Assembly (NCBI RefSeq): GCF_052857255.1
Contig: NC_135498.1
Span: 83,042,639-83,106,638, forward strand
From: Amblyomma americanum
Taxonomy: Eukaryota; Arthropoda; Arachnida; Ixodida; Ixodidae
Reading direction: 5' to 3'
DNA length: 64,000 nucleotides
Below the pieces are notes generated by a model. It did no database searches. It saw only the letters and a program-made list of their open reading frames with translations, and was not told the origin of the DNA. The translations under genes were made by a program, and so were the position numbers. Shown piece after piece: positions 54,480 to 64,000 of the stretch (position 1 is its first letter; each line of letters begins with the position of its first letter).

Positions 54480-55230
54480 CGCATTGGACTAATTCTCATA
54501 TATGCAGAAGTTCATTGTCTACTTTACATTCATAGATCCCTGGGAGTACTCATACCTGTCCTGGTGCTGCGGCTAAGTGATGCACCACTGCCCTGCGATG
54601 GCAGATGCTCTCAGCCGTGTACCTTGTGCGGCCCAGTTTGCTCTTACCAAGCGACCAATCATTAATTTAACTGACACCTACCACTGTGGGTAGTTCGCTC
54701 ATTATTCGATGGGCAGGTGGTGTTCACTTCGCAAGGTCACGGGACCTCGATGCCCACCTGCCTCGTAGGTTGCTCTCTGGGGAGCCACATGCCAGAGCCA
54801 TGCTCGTGATTTATCACTCGCAACGCCGACACTCGATTTTCTGGATAATGGGGTCTTTAGAGCTATTGCGTTAATACCAACACACAAGTACATGCAGCAC
54901 ACAAACATGTGGCACTTTGCACGTCCATACTTGAGGCACGGAGGCGCGAGGGATTCTGGTCGGACATATGACACCTCCCTTCCAAGTGTGCTGCATACAA
55001 TGTTGGAATGAAGCATACATATACACAGCTCTGGCTACATCCGTAAGCGGGGTACCCCTACTGACGCGCACGCCAGCATCACTCAATATACAAGTGCAAG
55101 CGCTCTCCTTCGGCAATGGATGAAATCTTTCTTCTAAAACGTTCCTGAATTGTCTACGGCACGCGCGGGCGAGATACGTTCCGAACCACCTTTCCACATG
55201 TGCATCGATTTTTCTGACGGGGTCCATCCT
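54480..55230. other. Intergenic DNA with possible retroelement crumbs
   Basis: The plus strand at about 54590-54625 reads CPAMADALSRVP, reminiscent of the end of gypsy RNase H (xADALSR), but only over a dozen residues. A 118-codon minus frame (54871-55227) has no recognisable domain. Confidence 0.25.
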
Positions 55231-55239
55231 AAGTTTTTA

Positions 55240-55953
55240 ACTTCTTCCGCATCTCTAGGGCTTTAAACGGTAATGATTTTGTACAATGAATCGAAGTCTA
55301 CACTAACGGATAGTGTGTTTGTTCTAAGGGACGAGAAAAAAATTTCAGAAGTTATTTCTTGCACTCATCACAGACCTGCCTTTTTCTCTTAAAGCATTGC
55401 GTGTCCTCACTTGGATCCTTGAATCTTCTATTAGGCACGATGCATAGATGGCACGTTTGCGCAAGAATTGAAGAGAAAGAGACTTTTAAACTGGAAATAT
55501 AAACTACCCATTTAAACAGTCGAAAACGAGCTGGAAAAAAAAGTTATGTATGTGTCGTTTCGAGTGCTTAGGACCATGCCCTTAAAACTCTTAGTGACCA
55601 GCACCACTTGGATAAGGCATACCAGAAAATGGGATAAGATGCAAGGAAGAAAGGAAAGTGAGAAAACAGGAATCAGTGCGCCGGATATATCTGGCCTTCA
55701 ACTGTTATACCCCCTCCAATTTAATCAGGCCACGAGTCTTTAAAATATCGCGATAATGTTTTTATCCCTCTTATCGAGGGCGAAGTACTATTGAGAGGTT
55801 GGGGTTGTCAGATGACTGTATGGAGTACTGGGAAAGGGATCCGTGGGCAGAGAGATGCGATTAACAACAGTGGCACGCTAACCAGACGAAGTTCAGCTGT
55901 CAGATCAGTCGGACGTGTTCCCGTGATCAAGTGCCTGCTGCCCCGATGAAGTC
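55240..55953 (+). promoter_or_regulatory. Upstream module of gene D
   Basis: Parallels 7270-8010, and its proximal part parallels the region before gene C: GTACTGGGAAAGGGATCC, AACCAGACGAAGTTCAGCTG, TCAGATCAGTCGGACGTGTT. ATCAGTC at about 55903-55909 is the initiator-like core. Confirms that the same promoter type serves D. Confidence 0.4.
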
Positions 55954-56588
55954 ATGAATCCCGTCGTAGACGCAAGCGACGCTCGCCCCGTGGATCTCAC
56001 CATGACTCAGGGGCGCCGGAGTGTTCAGTTCACGCTTCCCAGTGGATCCATCGCCTGTCCTCGGAGAGTAAAACTTCCCCAGCGTGAAGGCCAAATAGAG
56101 CCATGTGGAGCGGCCGTCGAAGGAAAGCGCAACAGTTATCGATCGGAACCCAGATATCTACATGGCATAATCTGCACAGGCGGTGAGATTTTTGTTTATT
56201 TCCATGGTGCGCTTATTCTCGCCCAGTTCGCATTTCTCGCCCAATGATCTTGGGGAGCATAAGCTGACACTTGTAACCAAGACTTTTCCGCCCCGTTTTT
56301 CTTGCAGGCTTTCCCATCAGGCGTTCCATGAAATGCCATAACATCTATGTTGCAACACTTCTTGCCGACTCCACAAGAGACGCGTCGTTAGTATTCGGTG
56401 ATTCCTGTTCGGGTGGAACTCATCAGTCGCCCTCTGGCCCCACCAGCTCGAGCCCGGACAGCGGCGCCCAATCGTGTTCTCAGAATCCACCTGAAGGCTT
56501 CGTGGACAAAGTGCGTGCACGGTTAAAGTGGAGACACGCAGTATTGAGATTTTGCTGCCCCAATATTTTTACAGGCTTACAAGCGTGA
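55954..56588 (+). CDS. Two-exon family protein, copy D; altered C terminus
   Basis: Exon 1 is 55954-56182 and exon 2 56308-56588. The 125-nt intron (GTGAGA..CTTGCAG) has stops and a length not divisible by three, which shows that splicing is needed. The product is 169 residues. It keeps MNPVVDAS, RSVQFTLPSG, CPRRV, the split Gly, FPIRR and the linker with SSPDSGAQSCSQNPPEGFVD. After GFVDKV the acidic tail is replaced by unrelated residues ending CCPNIFTGLQA. Exon 1 is 15 nt shorter than in the others. A further splice from about 56513 to the TTTTTACAG at 56562-56570 is conceivable. DSGAQS fits a beta-TrCP-type degron pattern, but this is weak. Still open over both exons despite strong divergence. 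Confidence 0.6.
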
Positions 56589-56632
56589 GATGTTTTCATC
56601 ACTGACGTTTCTTCGGCGGCGCAACTCTAGCC

Positions 56633-56881
56633 ATGGACACCGGACAGCTGGCTTTGTTTTCATCCGGCGATGAATGTTTAGGAGCCACTATGCTCGCGCC
56701 CATTTGACACTGCGCATCGGGCACCCCTGCGTGCGAAGACTTTCCCTGGCTGCTTCTTGGGCGAGTTTTTGATTTGCGCGGAAAGCAACTAGTGGAAATC
56801 CGGGAACTGCCTGCCGAGGGGCCGGCATACTTGAAAGTGGCTGATCTCTACGGAGCTCGCTTTACGACGGACTGGTATTAA
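56633..56881 (+). CDS. Small ORF interrupted by one in-frame TGA
   Basis: ATG at 56633 opens MDTGQLALFSSGDECLGATM, stopping at TGA 56705-56707. The same frame continues open for 57 codons to TAA at 56879-56881, encoding FPWLLLGRVFDLRGKQLVEI, then RELPAEGPAYLKVADLYGAR and FTTDWY. The second part has a protein-like composition, but I do not recognise it. It could be an exon with an unseen acceptor, a frame broken by one mutation, or a retroelement piece. It lies 45 bp after gene D. Confidence 0.3.
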
Positions 56882-59800
56882 CCTGCTGTCTTTGTCGTAT
56901 AGAGCTCATTCTGCGAATGGTTGCAATTTTTGTCTGCAGTCCAACTTTTTACCAATTAAATACACGCGTTTTGCTATTTACGCCCTTAGTCGTGTAAGTT
57001 TTCGTTTGTTCCTTCGTTTCATTTCTTGCTTGATTTTATATCGGTAGCATATTTTAAGCAGGAATGATAAACGACAGGTGTTCAAGGAAGCCGCCAGTAA
57101 ATCTTACAATTATGTTCCAAGGTAAAGAGACGCTGTTTGCGCTGTAGTAATATCGGTGTTAGCGGATGTCTAAAACAGGCTAATTGTGTTAACTAATGAA
57201 GTGGCTAACTGAAGTATAATAGTTATTTTTTTATTGAGAAGCACCTAATTCAACTGACATCATAGACGGCCGTTTATAAAAGCCACCACCATTTCAGAAT
57301 TCGAAACGTGATTACCCTCCCCGCTCATGCTCAAGAAATTTGTGGCATTTGCCCCTGCATTCCAAACCGCGCACGGTAATTTTTTATATTGTAATTAATT
57401 ATTATTTCTGTATTTATTATTATTTTTTATATATTTTTAAACAATGGCTGTAAGTCAGGAAGTATTGTGCAATTAACCTTTTATCGATACTATTCGTTAA
57501 TTCGCTTCAAGAGTTTTGTATCCGCCCATGAATCAGGCTTTCTCTTTCCAGATATCGCTATGGTAATGCGCCTTTTCTTTTTTTGTTTCTGCTATGACAA
57601 ATTATTTAACTGCCTTTTGCCTCATCATTTGAGATAAATTGGTTAAAGTATGCTGAGTCAGAGACTGTTCCGGTCGGGCAATTAAAGTTTTTATTTTTTT
57701 CTTGGGCTGCGTACCAGTTAGTGAATGCCTCTCGTTTATTTAACCGGACGTGCTTCGCGAAAGGTTCGCCTTTGGCGACATTTCGGAGGCCAGGTTCTGC
57801 TTGTAAGTCGTGTTGCGGGGCTTCTGTAGCAATATTAAAAATCCTTCCAATCGAAGCGGGCCGGATCAGAAATCTTCATACTTTCAAGAGATATGGAACT
57901 CTCAGGATACATGCGAGCCACACGGTTTGGCTCGGACACAGTCGTCCTCAGCACGAAACTTTTGGCAAAAGGGGTGCATTCCGCCTTACAGGGACGTAGC
58001 AGGATAACCAGATGCACGTGCTTTTTCCGTCACAGCTAGGCGGGTGGGCCTCGCAGGCCATCATTTCTCTTCCTACGGTATCAGCGGCAGAGCTGTTTGT
58101 AGCGATTCAGGAGCAGCTAATTGTATTCATAAATATTATCTAACAATGATTCCTGCGTTGTTTGTTTCGTTTCTAAGAAGCAACAGATTCTCTTCGTGCG
58201 ACAACAATATTGCGGCGCTAAGAGCTACCGAAGGTCTCCGCCGTAGAGTACGCTCGCGCAAAGTTACGTTCGGTGACTTTTTTACAAGTATAGAGTTTTA
58301 TATTTTAAAACGGCGATATATATGTCGGTGCGGTCTGTGCAGGTAGAGTGCACAGAAAAGCGGACACTATGTACGTGGCAGAGCCCAGTATACAAGACAT
58401 TCTAGTTACTTGAGATTGATTAAGGTCCACACTCTCTCGACAAAAGGTTTCGATAGTGCTCTAAACGTAACCAATCCTCAGAAAGCGGATTGCCTGGCAT
58501 TAGCGGGTCTCACTGTTTCGCATAGAAGCCTCTTTCAAGGCCAAGCTTGAAATGCACATTACGCAACGGAGAACACTGACCTTCGGCGCGATTTTTATCG
58601 TTAAATCGGCGGCAACGCTAATGATGTCAGAAATTGGTTTATCTTCTTTGAGTGCAGCTGACTGTAGTTAACATGGAAAAACGTGGCTCTCCACGCAGCT
58701 GCAAATATTTTTTGCGGAAACCCATCGCCATTGCAAAACATCGTCCTGGGCGATATGAGCCCAATCGCTGGTTTTTGTCTCGCTACAACAATAGAGTTCC
58801 TTCTGGCAAAACATAACATTATTTTGCTTTGTGAGCGTATTACGCGCGGGAGCTTACCTTCAAACAGGAATTGCGGAACGGCGTTTGTAATTTTTTCTTT
58901 GAGGAGTTGTCGAAGTGGCTAGGCATTTAGAGCCAAATAACACTTAAGAACGCCGGGGCTTTTTCCCGTTAAAGGATCCCATTCCATCTAATGGCTTCCC
59001 CCGAATCTCAAGGTCGTGCTGAGGGACAAAGTTGATAATCCCTACCTTTGTGGTCGGCAATAGGCCCCTCTCTCCAATGTGGCGCCGCTTCCTTGATTAT
59101 CAGGGTGGCAGGGTAATCGGAATGAGCAGACGCGATTGACTAGAAATACGTCCCTTGAAGGACAAAAGCCTCTGCGTTATTAAGTTATATCCGACAAAAG
59201 CAACATATACTGCCAGCTGACACACGACCCATGTCTCCTCGGGTTCATAAAAGATAAGCGCTCTCGTCGCTGTAGATGATGACATAATGGTCTTAAAATC
59301 ATGCCGACAACACTGCCGGACGAACTGCGATATCCACATTTCTCTTCAATGTCGTAGGTTGAACGCAAATAAAATTGAGAACTAAGAGCGTGATCAAAAT
59401 CACTGAACAAAAATTTTATTCATCAATTGAAATAATTATCCTTAACCAATGTATATGTATAAATATTTACAATTCATAAAGTCACATGTGGATACTCTTG
59501 TAAATTGTGAATTCGCGGATAACACAAATCGGCGCAAACTGGGAACCAAAAATAACTAGTGCCCGACTGTTGCAGCACGTCGTAATATTACTTGCCATCA
59601 GCTGGTGAGGCAACTGATGATTTACGTGAAGTGTAATTGTACTCTGGCAATGGCAGAATTTGCTCGTAACCTGATGCCAGTTTTTATTTCGCTGTAGACA
59701 AATCACGTTAGTTACAATTCGACGACGATAAATGAATGACTCATCCCTAAAATTATTTCCGGTCGATTTGTTCCTTAAATGCTTGTATCATCGGGCACAA

Positions 59801-60300
59801 ATTATGCAAAATTACAAAATTTCTTGCCACATTCCTGCAGAATGCCATTCATGAACGAGGGATTTTTCGGAGGGTTTTGTGCAATTTCTAGATATTTTGG
59901 TGATTTTATTGATTATAAGCGATTAGGTAATTTCTTATGCCATTTATATTTTCCTCTTACACTCTCCTGTTTTAATACGGAGTATGACTTAGACTCACTA
60001 ATAAATATGATCCCTGAATTCATATTGGATGCGCAATAACAATTATGCATTTCCCCTGATGCGTAAGTTTTGGCGAAGACGAAGCAGAAACTAGCCCAAA
60101 ACTCCGAGGCTTTTTCGCTGCAGTATTCCAGGAGCGCTTTGCTTTAGCGGAAGAAGGAAGGTTTTTCAGAAAGTGGATTTTCAAATTTATATTGCACTTG
60201 ATAAGCACTCATTTTACACTGTTATAGTCGGATAAAAGACCATATTGCAGAAGCGAATGTGTTTAAACACAAGCGGGTAGCAGATTTACAAAAGAATTCG
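56882..60300. other. Intergenic DNA, no supported gene
   Basis: AT-rich, with poly-A/T tracts near 57380-57440. At 59030-59200 a diverged copy of a block module appears (GTGGCGCCGCTTCC, CAGGGTGGCAGGGTAATCGG, TCCCTTGAAGGACAAAAGCC), related to 39770-40190. Longest open frames are about 100 codons and look random. Confidence 0.35.
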
Positions 60301-60802
60301 AAATTGGAAGGATTTTCAACCTTTGTTTTCTTCATCTCTTTCAGTAAAAAAAGGAAAACGGGTTGAGGAAAGAGGCTAAGATGACAATGGCCTGCTTCAC
60401 ATTCCATTTCTGGCTTAGAGAACTGTGACATAGAAAGCATTATTCACCAGCAACACTTGAATATTGAAGCGGAAAAGGTGATAAGCTTCCGCGGCAAAAG
60501 GAAAGCAAGATAAGAGAAAGGAAGCTGGAAGAAATAAACAGGCTTGGGACTACAGGTTACTTCCAGCTGCTTAATCGGGACACCGTTCCAAGAAATGTGG
60601 CGATAAAGCTTTTGTCAGCCTGAAGGAGGGAGAGGGAAAGCTGACCACAATAGGTGGGGCTGCGAGTGAATGGATGCTGGGAAAAGGGTGCGTCCCGAGT
60701 GGGAGGGTGTTGGAAAGCTGGCAGCGCGAACCAGACGAAATCCAGCCTTCATATCGGTCAGAGGTGTTCTCTCGATCGGAGACCTCCTGCCCTGTCGTGG
60801 TG
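60300..60802 (+). promoter_or_regulatory. Upstream module of gene E (diverged)
   Basis: CCATTTCTGGCTTAGAGAAC, GATGCTGGGAAAAGGGTGCG, AACCAGACGAAATCCAGC, then ATATCGGTCAGAGGTGTTC follow the order seen before C and D. Initiator core is degenerate (TCGGT). Confidence 0.4.
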
Positions 60803-61416
60803 ATGAAGCCTGTTGTGGCCACTACCGAGCCTCGCCGCGAGCATGCCGCCACTATACGGAGACGCCAGCGTGTTCGTTTCACGCTCCCCAATGGGCACAT
60901 CGTCTGTACGCGGAGAGTGGAAGTGGCCCTACGTACACCCCAACTGCGGCTGTGTGGAGCAATGGTCGGAGGAAATTGCGAACCTCCAGTAGACGGCCGT
61001 CCTCCGTCGCGACCCGGAGCTCTACACGAGGTAGTTTGCAGAGGTGGTAAGTTTTTTCTTTGATATTCACGGAGCGCTTTTTATCGGTCAGTTTTCATTT
61101 CTTGGAATATGCTCTTGGCGAGAATAAATTAAGAGCTTGCAGTACTAACCACAGTTTTCCGCCCTGTTTCTTTTTTTCTTCAGGATTTCCCCTTATGCGT
61201 TTCAAGAGATTCGCCTCCATCGGCGTCGGGACCCCCCATGGTGATTCCAGAAGAGACGCTGCGTTGGCACCCGGCGAATCCTCGTCAGGTGGAACTCAAC
61301 AACCGCCCTCTGACCCCAGCAGCCCGACCATGGAAAGCGGCACCCAGTCGTGTGCTCAGAATCAACCTGATGGTTTCATGGATGAAGTTCTGAATGCAAG
61401 CGACGGCCAATGGTGA
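60803..61416 (+). CDS. Two-exon family protein, copy E
   Basis: Exon 1 is 60803-61046 and exon 2 61184-61416. The 137-nt intron (GTAAGT..TTCTTCAG) contains an immediate stop. The spliced product is 158 residues. It has QRVRFTLPNG, CTRRVEVALRTPQLRLCGA, the split Gly, FPLMRFKRF, a Ser/Pro/Gly linker, and QPDGFMDEVLNASDGQW. It is much more diverged from A-C than they are from each other, yet both exons, splice phase and exon 1 length (244 nt) are conserved, the best sign of selection on the protein. An in-frame ATG at 60674 would add 43 residues. I prefer 60803 because it aligns with the starts of B, C and D and the added stretch lies in the conserved upstream DNA. Function unknown. Confidence 0.7.
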
Positions 61417-61419
61417 CTG

Positions 61420-63590
61420 CTGGTAAGTGCCCTTCTGGCAGCCAGAAAAATTGAGTTTAGTCTAGAGCTCTCTGAATGGGCTGGATGTCCTGCGGTTTGC
61501 ATTCATACCTATATCCATCTTTTACAATAAGCAATGTGTATTGCTTTGGTATAAAAATCATCTTCATCATTTGTTGAGAAAAAGTTTGAAGTCTGATCAT
61601 CTGTAACATACTGGTATAGGTATCTTGAAGGTAATGGTTCGTTATTCCGATAGGTATAAAAATCTCTTTTCTAGTGTTGCCACCACACTGCATCGAATAG
61701 TTAAGACTGACAAGGAAAACCAATGGAGAATGCTTGTCGAGAAAGAAGAAATGTTGACAGCAAACAAATGCAAGCGTGCAGACGGCAGATATGCGAATAT
61801 GTTGGTTGTTATAGTATGAAAGCTAACAGTGGATAAAAATCTTGCGCTGATCCACTTCTTCTCGCTCAAAATCCTTTTCTTCAGAATAGTCGGGTGTGGG
61901 TTGGCTTTAGGCACATCATATTCAAATGTGTACAATGGACAAAAACATGCACTTGATACGGGTGTCATCATATGGAAGGTATAACATCCAGCTATTAATT
62001 CAGGATTATGGACTGATGGTAAACTAGGCACTAAATAAAAAAAACACCGTGGACGTTGAAAAAAATCTTGATGCGAAATTTTCACCTTGAACTTATCCTC
62101 CAGTAGAACATGTTCGTCAAGTCAGTCTTATTCTTCAGGCATGGAATTCTGGTGCGGAAAACAGGCGCACAAAAGCATGGATACATACCGACCGCTACAG
62201 AGTTGCCGTTTCTCTCCCCAGCATTTTTGTTCTTTCAGACAGGACACACGCAGCGGTTATAGAAACCATGAAATTACGGCTCCTTTAGACACAAAAGTTT
62301 CTTTTCCATTTACCCTTCGTTAGAAAATGTGCGCTGGCTTTTAAGAGCTACTGTTTCCTTATAGAGGAGTGATTTCTGCTGCAAGCAGTTTATGTTTTAT
62401 AGGTTTGGTGATCTACTGTGACTGCACTCTTTGCTCTAATACTAAACAGCATGGTTACGTATTAAGCAATTCCAAAAAAATAACAGGTTCCCGATAGTGG
62501 TGTCTGGGGTGTCATTTATGACTGCTTGGTTTCTTTCTCATTTATTTTTGTATGTATGCCTTGATTCCTTGTTGCATACAGAGAATGCCTACGTTGACAA
62601 CAGTGCGGCAAAAAACCGCTGCCAGGAGATAAGTCATGAACACAGCGACGGCTGTGTTCTTCGCGGTGACATTAGTGGCAACCTTGGGAAACATTTCTCC
62701 AGCGTAGTATCCATCTGGCGGGCTGCTAGTTCTGTACATTTTATATATTCCATAATGTGCCACCACCATGTGTTAATGCAGCACGCGGAATGCTGCAATG
62801 CAGCACTGCCAAAATGAGTACAGGCTGCACAAACTCAAAGTAACGAAGGTTTAAAAACACACGATTGTTCGACCCGATTATAGCCTGCGTATTACCGTTA
62901 TGGGCCACCTCGCCTTGCCTGGCGACGTTTATTTTGCTTACTCTCAATAAATACAATTTACGAGCTAATTATTTTATTAAGTGTTCAAATCTTTCACTTC
63001 ACGAAACGTTTGTCGGCCTTTATAAATCTACCTGCAGTTTTCCTCAGCCCACACGAACATCATGAAATTAGCGATTTTCCGTTCATTATTCAGCAAAGAA
63101 TAAATGCGAACACACGTTAGACCAAAATTATAACAGCCAAGCAAGTAGCCTGAGCCAGGTTTGTGACTGATCACAAGCTCATCTTTTTCAAACAGAAAAA
63201 CTGCCGAAAATTGTTGTCTGAAGTTAAAAGCGTAAAAGAATACCAGCAAAGAAAATGAAAGGTTGCTATCGCCCATCAGGTTTAAGCCAACCTGACAAGT
63301 ATTAAAAAGAGTGCGATCATCGAAGTTGTGTTTTCGGCGCTCAAACTTCTGGCTTGCGTTGTCAAGAAAGCTAACAAACATGACACCACTCCACTACTAG
63401 AAAACCCATGCTGAATGATTTGTGAGTTTCCAGAAAGGAGCACTGTATTCATTGTCCAAGTATTGCTGGAAATAATAGATCGAGAATCTTGCCATTGTCC
63501 CAGCCAAAGACCTTAATGATTGTGATTACAACTTCATGCATGTCCCAATACAGATCACGTTAAAATCCACTGCAGAAATCACAAAAATGA
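61420..63590. other. Intergenic DNA, no supported gene
   Basis: AATAAA at about 62033-62040 lies roughly 0.6 kb after gene E and could serve as its poly(A) signal. Minus-strand open frames at 61457-62085 overlap in different frames and show no motif. I see no repeat family. Confidence 0.3.
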
Positions 63591-63594
63591 ATAA

Positions 63595-63798
63595 GATGTT
63601 CATGACAACTCCTGCGACCCGTTCTATAAGGAGTCCACTGGCATAGGCAGAAACCGCGAATCGTCGGCAAGGGAAATAATAGAAGCCCATATGACAGGGA
63701 GGGTCCAGGAAGAATGTATTACAGCCCCCTCTGTGGAGCTATTTGAAGACAATAATGTTGCATTGGCCTGTGATTGGTGCAGACGGACCCGTGTCTGA
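63595..63798 (+). pseudogene. Retroelement-like C-terminal fragment (possibly GIY-YIG of a Penelope-like element)
   Basis: The open frame reads NSCDPFYKESTGIGRNRESS, then AREIIEAHMTGRVQEECITA, then PSVELFEDN and ends at TGA 63796. The pattern R-E-S-x-x-R-E-I-x-E-A followed by C-I-x-x-P-S-x-x-L resembles the C-terminal part of GIY-YIG endonuclease domains in arthropod retroelements. The catalytic GIY and YIG strands are not visible upstream, so it is a fragment. Based on pattern memory only. Confidence 0.3.
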
Positions 63799-64000
63799 GC
63801 GAGATGGTGTGACATACTCTGGAACACCAGACAACACAGAGAAGCCACTTAGGAAGAGACACACACCCACACATGAGGCTGACTAACTTGAGCTTTTATT
63901 TATGCGAACGAGCACGTGTATATTGAAATGAGAGGAAGGGGCTATCAATGCGGAAGGTGTGTTACGGAATGGCGGGCTAAGAAAAGTAGTCACATGAATA

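Noticed and set aside
61457..62085. Two overlapping minus-strand ORFs of 88 and 147 codons
   Set aside because: AT-rich, overlapping in different frames, no motif. Probably chance or decayed 3' flank of gene E.
63028..63381. 117-codon minus-strand ORF
   Set aside because: No conserved motif, Phe/Leu-rich as expected for AT-rich random sequence, no paralogue in the window.
1..64000. CRISPR arrays, bacterial operons or viral genomes
   Set aside because: No regularly spaced short repeats, no ribosome-binding-site/operon structure, and only retrotransposon-type pol sequences were seen.

Overview
The window is eukaryotic nuclear DNA, almost certainly from a hard (ixodid) tick. The evidence is several copies of the tRNA-derived tick SINE usually called Ruka, tick-type Ty3/gypsy and non-LTR fragments with (GAT)n tails, short GT-AG introns, and long AT-moderate intergenic stretches with no operons or bacterial genes. 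Coding density is very low. Most of the sequence is duplicated non-coding DNA and decayed mobile elements.

The only convincing host genes are five copies of one small two-exon family that I do not recognise. Copy A (256-834, minus), B (25466-26065, minus), C (44218-44796, plus), D (55954-56588, plus) and E (60803-61416, plus) each encode about 154-169 residues. The layout is an Arg-rich N terminus with a conserved R-(x)-V-x-F element, a CPRRV block, a phase-1 intron after a Gly-Gly codon, an R-rich FKRF stretch, a Ser/Pro/Asp-rich linker and (except in D) an acidic-hydrophobic C-terminal tail of the type FMDELLNAM. Splicing is well supported because the D and E introns contain stops while the spliced frames are open. 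Copy A has lost its ATG, B has lost the ancestral stop and D has lost the tail, so the family is in birth-and-death flux.

Layout: block A (1 to about 17400) and block B (25233 to about 41250) are two diverged tandem copies of one large segment. Block C (about 41262-46120) is an inverted copy of the gene-bearing part. Within the blocks the family's upstream module and its 3'-flank module recur many times without a gene between them, suggesting a formerly larger cluster. Insertions private to one block mark later events: a Ty3/gypsy element with TG..CA ends and a 4-bp target duplication in A (12779-15670), and two SINEs, a LINE tail and an RT fragment in B. Between A and B lie an orphan upstream region (about 17470-17930) and a broken gypsy mosaic (about 20000-23030). 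From 46120 to 55230 the DNA is largely unique or repeat-derived, with a 148-bp foldback at 51741-51888 and an LTR-like repeat at about 52800-53480 that has a relative at about 36700-37360. D and E follow in more diverged copies of the upstream module. The right end (63595-63798) has a short retroelement-like reading frame.

All alignments here were made by eye. Homology extents are approximate and no database search was possible.
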